Source: Clonostachys chloroleuca
Lineage: Eukaryota; Ascomycota; Sordariomycetes; Hypocreales; Bionectriaceae
Direction: 5' to 3'
NCBI GenBank assembly: GCA_037952775.1
Contig: JBANAY010000004.1
Span: 4,836,001 to 4,900,000 of the forward strand
Length of the DNA: 64,000 nt
Positions 57,842-64,000 of this stretch are shown in pieces. Every line of letters starts with the position of its first letter. Within the stretch, counting starts at the first letter, position 1. The notes under the pieces were generated by a model. It made no database searches. It was not told the DNA's origin and saw only the letters and a program-made list of their open reading frames with translations. The translations under genes were made by a program, and so were the position numbers.

Positions 57842-59444
57842 CTAGAAATTGAAGGAGAAGCCGCCCTGCTGGAACTGGAACTGCTGGCCGAAGGGGTGGC
57901 CGCCGCCCTGGAAGTTGAAGGGGCTCCCGTGGAAGGGGTTGCGCTGCTGCTCGGGGGAGTTGGGGTCGTCGCCCCGGTCGAAGCGGGCGCGCAGCTCCGG
58001 GTCGCTCAGGACCTCGTACGCCTCGTTGACCTCGATCATCTTCTTCATGGCCTCGTCCTTGGTGAGGCCGGACTTGACCGCCTTGTCCGGGTGGTAGATC
58101 TTGGAGGCCTTGCGGAAGGCGGCCTTGATCTGGCGCTCGTCGGCGTCGCTGTCGACGCCCAGGACCTTGTAGTAGTCCTTGGTCTTGCTCCGCTTCAGGG
58201 CGACCTGGGCCTTTTGGAGGAGGGGGTTGACCTTGTCGCGCATGTCGGGTCGCGACTCGGCGGCCTCCTGGAGGATCCTGATGGACGCCTCGTACTCCTC
58301 CTTCTTCAGAAGGGCCTTGCCTCGCTGCATGCGACCCCAGAATGAGCTAGGGTTGAGCTGTAATGCTTCGTCGCAGTACTTCTCAACATCTCTGTGGTTT
58401 GACTGTATATCTCATGTTAGAACCTTCCAAGATCAGCACGACTTGTCATAGTGGAGAACTCACCTCAGTGTACGCCTGGCACGCTGCCTCTACGGCATTG
58501 TCATACAGGATCGATCTGGCCATCCCGACAATGCTGCCGTCCTGGCGGAGCTCCTCGAACTGTTCCTTGATCTTAGGAATAAGACCTTTGTCCTCGCTCG
58601 TCCCAACCAGCGCTCTTCCAGCCGTGGTTGTCTGCCCTCGCTGCAGATTCGCTTGAATCTTCTCATACGCCTTCTGGATCGCCTTCTCATTCTTATGCAG
58701 CTTCTTGCACACCTTCGAGTCGGGATCAGAGTGCAGGCACTTCCTGATCTGAGAAATTCCATTCTCCAGATCCCCCAGGCCGTAGAAGGTCGTCGCCGAG
58801 ATGGTAACATGGGGGCCGGTATCGCCAGGCCGCAGGCTGAGGATGTGCTGCATGTCGGCCAGGCCCTCCTCCACCTCACCCCGCTCGAACCGGCACCGCG
58901 ACCGCAGCGACCGCAGGGACGCCGCCCGGCTGGCGACCATGATGGCCGCGCCGGCGTGGTTGACACAGTCCTCCCACTTCTTCGCGCCCTCGGCCTCCTG
59001 CGCCAGCCTGGCGGCGCCGCTCGCCTCCTCCAGCTCCCTCACCTCCTCCGAGTCCGGACCTTTATTTCCCGCCGCGTACTCGGCCCTGGCGCCGTCCCAG
59101 TCGGCCGTCTTGACCTTGATCTTGGCAAGCTGGACGTGGGCGCCCTCGAAGTTGGGCTGGATGGCCAGGACCTTGTTGAAATCCTCGGTCGCCTGGTTCG
59201 TCCGGCCGAGCGACAGGTAAGTGGCGCCGCGCTTGAAGAGGGACAGGTAATTGGAGGGGTCCCGGGCGATGGCGGCGTCATAGTACACGAGGGCCTCGCT
59301 GGTCTGGCCCTGGACGAGGTGAGTCTGTGCCGAGGTGAGGAGGTCGGCCACGGGGATGTCTGAGGGGATGTCCTGGGGCGAGAGAGCGGCGGAGGTGGCC
59401 AACAGGCCGGCTGCCACGGCGAGAGTCCAGAAGCTGCGGGCCAT
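57842..59444 (-). CDS. DNAJC3/p58IPK-like ER co-chaperone (TPR + J domain)
   Basis: Two exons, 58464-59444 and 57842-58402 (CQAYTE|SNHRDVEKYCDEAL), giving 513 aa. A signal peptide (MARSFWTLAVAAGLLATSAA) sends it to the ER lumen. TPR repeats follow (ALVYYDAAIARDPSNYLSLF, ATYLSLGRTNQATEDFNKVL, DNAVEAACQAYTE onward). The C-terminal J domain has KDYYKVLGVDSDADERQIKA and FRKASKIYHPDKAVKSGL with HPD intact. It ends in a Gly/Phe/Gln-rich tail without a KDEL/HDEL-type retention signal that I can see. Mammalian p58IPK aids BiP and holds misfolded clients; the same role is expected. Divergent from HAUS1. Confidence 0.94.
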
Positions 59445-60363
59445 TGTTGAGGGCAGGCACAGCGATTCGGTGTGAATGAGAAGAGAGGCGGCGCGAAATG
59501 TGGCTAGATCACGGGGGTGTTGTATACGTCGATCGACGAGGTGAAGTTGGAAGAATATGAATTGCTTGTCTGAGACATGTACGTGGCTGGACGAACAGCC
59601 AGACGCAGGAAGAATCGGGCGTTAGGGTTTTCTATGTCGAGGCGAGAGGAAGTCGAGAGGCTGCGTGTATTCGGGCGAGCCTTTGTTGTAGGTTTCCCTA
59701 CTCTAGAAAGAATTGTCCCATTCGCTGGCTGTCAGTCAAGACAGGAAAGAAGGCAAACTCTGGCGAGGGAGGTTGGGAGCTGGCGTGAAGTTAAATCGGC
59801 AGATCGAGGCTGGGTCTAGGAGATTTAAGAAACGCTACAACGAAATGCCCACGCTGTCCTTTCTGCAACCATCCACGGACCTGAAGTCTTGTCTCTAACC
59901 GGCGCAGTGACTTAACGGCAGGTCGAGGCTCCGTCTTGTCGCCACGTCTGCCAGAACTTGGAGGTACTTGGAGAGGCAGGGGCAAATAGGTATCCTCACT
60001 GTATTTACCAGTAGGAAGCTACCTGTCTCCCAAGTACCTGCACCTCTAGTGCCGGCTGTGGGGCAGATGCTGCTTCACGGGCTGGCCCCTTGCCCACCGC
60101 CAGAACAGGCAGCGTGCAACCCCACCAATTAGCTGCTGCTTGTTCCTCGCTGTTCGACTGGGATCTTGACATTGTCCTCGTGGGCGCTTCATGAGGACGC
60201 TCCCAATCCCGATACAGCCCACCAATCCCTGTCCCGCTCTTTTTTGTCTCTCTCTCCTTCCCGACGGGAGCAGCAGAGCCCGAATCCAGACAATTGGACC
60301 GGCAGACACCACCCTCTGAGAGTAAACCCCATCTCAATCAGCAAGCCGAACATACATTCTATC
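59445..60363. promoter_or_regulatory. Divergent DNAJC3-like/HAUS1 promoter region
   Basis: 919 bases between two start codons. No UPR element or other site that I can name with confidence. No gene seen. Confidence 0.5.
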
Positions 60364-61299
60364 ATGGCCCACCTCCACCAGCGTCACCTCCACCATCGTC
60401 ACCTCTCCACCGACTCGGCCGCCATCTTCTCCCCAACCGTCGCCCGCCAGGCCGCCTCCGCCGCCCGCGACTGGTCCTACGTCGACGCCTGGCTAAGCTC
60501 CAAGTTCCACAACCGCCCCGTCCCCGAGTTCGAGCGCAACCCGGACACCCTCCGCGCCCTCCTCGCCCTCGCCTCCCTCAACGAGACCGCCGACGAGGAG
60601 CGCGCCTCCGTCGCCCGCGCCGACGCCGACGCCCTCCGCGAGCTGCGGAAGCACGACGAGTCCACCGCCCGTAACCCCAGCATCCGCGAGGAGTTCCTCG
60701 CCGCCATCGAGGACGACCTCCCCAGGGAGAGCAAGGTCGCCCTCGACGGCATGGCGGCCATGGCCGTCGAGGCGGGAATCGCCCACGCCGAGCCGGAAGA
60801 CCTCGGCGCACGCATCATCGCCTTGCAGAAGTCCGTACACGACGCCGAGCAGATGAGGGCCCGCGTGGAGGTCCTGGGGCGCCACATCGCCCACGACGCC
60901 CAGCGCATGTCCGAGTTCCTGGCCGCCCTCCAGGGCGACGACTACAAGCTGCCCGAAGACCAGGCGAAGCAGAACCTTGATCTGCAGCGCAAGGTGAAGG
61001 CTCTCTCTGCCCAAATACCCGAGCTGCAGGAGCGTGCGGCTTCGTTGGCTTCCTCCGTTAGCTCCTCCCACCCTACGATTGATGATGTGGTCCGGGAGGA
61101 GAAGGAGTATCTCGCCATCTTATCCCGGAAAAAGCAGCTCGATTCACAGATGGCCTCCTTTGAGGGCTTACCCAGCAATACAGACATGGCTCGTTCAGAA
61201 CTCGATGCCCTGCGTAAACAGCTACGAGGGGTTACTTCTCGTCGTGATGCTGTCTTCGAAGGACTTGTTGAGCGCGAGAGTCCTGTGAAGAGACGTTGA
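60364..61299 (+). CDS. HAUS1: HAUS augmin-like complex subunit 1 (probable)
   Basis: Single exon, 311 aa. Starts MAHLHQRHLHHRHLSTDSAA (His-rich), then a helical block FSPTVARQAASAARDWSYVD / AWLSSKFHNRPVPEFERNPD and TLRALLALASLNETADEERA, which fits the fungal HAUS1 family. Two coiled coils follow (DADALRELRKHDESTAR; LQRKVKALSAQIPELQERA to KQLRGVTSRRD). Augmin recruits gamma-tubulin to spindle microtubules. Very GC-rich third positions from 60364 to 60900 make several overlapping open frames that I do not credit. An upstream in-frame ATG (60166) is less likely. Confidence 0.8.
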   Translation: MAHLHQRHLHHRHLSTDSAAIFSPTVARQAASAARDWSYVDAWLSSKFHNRPVPEFERNPDTLRALLALASLNETADEERASVARADADALRELRKHDESTARNPSIREEFLAAIEDDLPRESKVALDGMAAMAVEAGIAHAEPEDLGARIIALQKSVHDAEQMRARVEVLGRHIAHDAQRMSEFLAALQGDDYKLPEDQAKQNLDLQRKVKALSAQIPELQERAASLASSVSSSHPTIDDVVREEKEYLAILSRKKQLDSQMASFEGLPSNTDMARSELDALRKQLRGVTSRRDAVFEGLVERESPVKRR

Positions 61300-61439
61300 G
61301 TAAACATTCAATTAGATGGGACTTCTACCAACAGACACCAAGGTACCAGAAAAACAAAGGCTTTGCATTTCCCAGGGTATAAATGAACCCTCGGATAAAT
61401 TACAAGTACACTCTGCGGCTAGTACAACTGCTGTCCCCA
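61300..61439. terminator. Convergent 3' region HAUS1/VAC14
   Basis: 140 bases between two stops. No exact signal assigned. Confidence 0.3.
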
Positions 61440-64000
61440 TCAACCACGCCTGTTTCTGCCAGCAACAGCACCACCGAGCCTTCCAAACTGCCTGCCCAAA
61501 CCCGATTTCTTCGGTGGGACTGGGGGCGTTGCTACGGCTGTTTCCTTGGGGGGCGGTATTGGATCAGCGAGACCGACTCGTCCATCCTTGCCCCTTGCAT
61601 CAAGTGTGCCGTCGCCTATCCGGAGCTCACTGACACCAATTGAAGGGCCGCCGTCGCCATCTACTCCTTGTCGTTGTGCTCTCCTGGCCCTCTCCTGAAC
61701 ACTTCTGAACTTCTCCAGAAGCTCCACCCACCGGATGCCACTGTCCTCCCGGCCTTTAAGGCGGTTTGGCCTATCATAGTTAGAATTACTAGTAGATGAT
61801 GCCGTACTAGATTTACATCAGCCTTTGCTACATCCGATAAGCCGAAGGACAAGGAGCACATACGTTTTTGGTGCGACATGTAAATAACCGATAGAGCTGA
61901 CACTGTTTAGCCGGTTCTTCAATGCTGCAAAAGCCGACGACTGCGGTAACAGCATCAGAATGCCGTACATGCATTTGTACAGGTATGGGTGTTTATCAGG
62001 TTCCAGGAGTTGGAGTCGTAGGTCTCGGAGAATATTAGCCCACTGTCCGTGTAGAACACGACCTCGGTGAAACTTACAAGTGAAGACAGGCGACTCTATT
62101 AGTTGCACAAGCTTGTCAACTTGAATGAGTATGTTGACTGTCATGTCTAGCTCGCCACTGATTGCTAGTTAGTCAATGTGCAAACCGAGAGGAGAGAATG
62201 TGGACGGAAATAAGCTCACAAGATCTGTAGAAGGTTATACGCCTGTTCATATGCTTGAGCAAGCAAACATAGGGAGAAGGTGGCCACAGCGTTATAGCAC
62301 CATGACCTGAAGAGGGCCACAAAGAGTGTTTGCCCATCCTGATCAACGAGTTAGTATATCTCATGCAATCAAATTCCGGGCCAAATGCGTACCCTTGTTT
62401 CTAGGTTCCGTAGCCGCTTCCTAACATCCGCTAGTTGCGGAGCTGTGATGAGGTTGTTGTTGAGATTCTGTACCATGATGCTGGCAAATTCGACGTCCTC
62501 TTCCTTCTCTATACAGTCTGCTAGAGTTCGGTATATCCGTTCAGGGCTAAGACTGATACATAGTTGTCGGATGATGAGATTGCCCCTCGTCTCTAGCAGT
62601 TTTCTATCGGTAGAGAAGAGCTGAAGAAGGTTGACCATGAAGTTGGCAAAATAATCATCCTCGCTATTTCTGGATATTTGAGACAGGAGTTGCAGGTCCT
62701 TGGTTACGACGGCATCGGAGGGGTCAGACAGTGTCTTGAGTAATGCGGGGAATGTCCCATCGTTGAACGCCAACACTTTTCTCGGGGCTTTTCTGTGTAG
62801 CATGATGAGCCAGGTCAGCGCCGCCACCCGGGTTGCCTCGTGATCGTTGAGAAATAAGAGAGTCAGCGAATTAACAGCAGCTACATAGTCAAGGTCTGCG
62901 CTTGGTTGTGGAGTTTCGGCGAGAACTGGGTTTGAGAGTGTGCGTTGATGAAGTGTCTGTTGCCCGGGCGTGGGACTACGTATGCTGAGGTCCCGTGAGC
63001 TAGAAATCGAAACGCGCTGGCTGGATGTCCCTTCCTGTTTGTCTCCGGGAAGTGGAAGGCGGGAAGTCGACTGTGCCTGGGATTGGCCAGGGGTCTGGGG
63101 CTTCAGGATAGCTTCGTCTGACAGTGATACAACATAGTCCATGAAGCAAGTGTTCACTCGGGTAGCCGCCTGTCGGATTGTTTCATTGGAGCTAGCCATT
63201 GCCGGGAGCATATGCGCCAGAATCTTGGGTGTAAAAGGTAGTACTTCTTCCGGGCAAATATCCAGAAACTCGACAATCCAGCGAAGAGACTCCAATAGGC
63301 AATCCTCCTCTAATGTACACAGTAAGCACCACAGCAAAACATGGGGTAGTCATGGAGTGGGGCACACAAACCATTGGGAGAATCAAGGGTGGATGTCAGG
63401 ATTTCGAGGATCGAGGAGTAGTTAATCTCAACATCTTGGCCAGGGATCCAGTCTTCGTCTAGGTCATCTAGTTCGTCGTCGGGGGCCATCTCGGACTCGA
63501 TCTCATCACCTTCCTCGGGGCCGACGTGGCCGCTTTCACTATCGGCGGACTCCTCACGTTTGCGCTTGCCGCCTTCCCTCTGCTTCCGAGACTCGGTAAT
63601 GCCCTTCTTCACCCGAGCGATTCGTTTAATTTCGCTGAGGAACTTATCAAGGCAGGTCTGCGTGGAGGCCCGTACGTCGGCATTCTGATCACCCAGGAAT
63701 TTAAGCAGGCCAGCGAGGAATTCTGGCAGGTACGTGACAAGCTCCAGGTCTGGAATAGAATCCAGCAGAGTAAGCCAGCCCACGAGGAAGTTTCGAGTGA
63801 AGGGATTAATAACCCAAATCCGATCCTTCAAAAGCGGAATGAACCTTGGGAGTGAGAAGGCGGTAGGTAGAATTTGTTCACTGTCATCTATCTGATCTTT
63901 GTCGTCACCGTGGAATTCTGGTGCAGCTTCAAGAACTGAGATGTACGATGCGGCAGCTTCGGAGACGATATCCTTGATGAGGCGGTCCAGAAGCTCTGCA
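61440..64000 (-). CDS. VAC14: VAC14, scaffold of the PI3P 5-kinase complex, 5' end cut by window edge
   Basis: HEAT-repeat scaffold for Fab1/PIKfyve and Fig4 that controls PI(3,5)P2 on vacuole membranes. The visible part begins within [20 protein letters not shown] and runs through [59 protein letters not shown] and [20 protein letters not shown]. It continues to the Fig4-binding C-terminal domain ([60 protein letters not shown]). Introns lie near 63311-63370, 62340-62390, 62155-62215, 62030-62090 and 61760-61870. It ends in a Gly/Arg-rich tail. The start and first part lie beyond base 64000. Confidence 0.92.

Noticed and set aside
60477..61071. Minus-strand frames opposite HAUS1
   Set aside because: Shadow frames caused by very high GC at third positions.

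Overview
This is nuclear DNA of a filamentous ascomycete (Pezizomycotina). Most genes carry short GT-AG introns of about 50-150 bases. The histone H2A (ends in SQEL) and H2B proteins are of the filamentous-fungal type. The gene set (ATG4, ATG9, COG6, VAC14, HAUS1, NDUFB9, metacaspase, mitoferrin, SPX-RING) is core eukaryotic and euascomycete. Protein style suggests Eurotiomycetes or a near relative, but I cannot fix the species. I see no rRNA, confident tRNA, CRISPR array, intact transposon or secondary-metabolite cluster.

Layout. 1-1601 (-) metacaspase, cut by the left edge. 4754-6598 (-) conserved fungal protein of unknown function. 8816-10530 (+) Ser/Thr-rich single-pass membrane protein. 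11497-11676 (+) speculative small ORF behind E2F/MCB-like sites. 11973-13090 (-) Whi5/Nrm1-like repressor. 13857-14048 terminal-inverted-repeat element. 15064-15622 (+) complex I LYR subunit NDUFB9. 16428-16999 (-) and 18861-19396 (+) divergent histone H2A/H2B pair. 19790-21970 (-) SQS1. 23308-24851 (+) ATG4. 25072-26872 (-) JJJ1. 28234-29885 (+) SPX-RING ubiquitin ligase. 30208-32211 (-) cystathionine gamma-synthase. 33269-35092 (-) VOC-fold protein with a long disordered tail. 37666-38545 (-) EMG1/NEP1. 39407-39971 (+) mitochondrial ribosomal protein S17. 40291-42958 (-) SAP1/YTA6-type AAA ATPase. 43639-45788 (-) COG6. 46637-49441 (+) ATG9. 51172-52794 (+) F-box protein. 55271-56799 (+) mitoferrin (MRS3/4). 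57842-59444 (-) DNAJC3/p58IPK-like ER co-chaperone. 60364-61299 (+) HAUS1. 61440-64000 (-) VAC14, cut by the right edge.

The genes do not form one pathway. Several serve membrane traffic and autophagy (ATG4, ATG9, COG6, VAC14), ribosome production (EMG1, JJJ1, SQS1, MRPS17), mitochondria (NDUFB9, mitoferrin, MRPS17) and cell cycle or chromatin (Whi5-like, H2A/H2B, HAUS1). Divergent neighbours that could share promoters are H2A/H2B, EMG1/MRPS17, COG6/ATG9 and p58-like/HAUS1.

The most striking feature is technical or evolutionary. Five of about 23 genes need small reading-frame corrections, four of them at C or G runs, and one of these falls in the Walker A motif of the AAA ATPase. The Whi5-like gene carries a compensating pair around about 545 bases, with both frames open. 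I found no convincing new biological system. The best leads to check are the inverted-repeat element, the E2F-like site with its 59-codon ORF, the G20 tract followed by a coding-like fragment, and the degenerate tandem repeat upstream of the F-box gene. Exon coordinates and protein lengths are my own hand splicing from the sequence.
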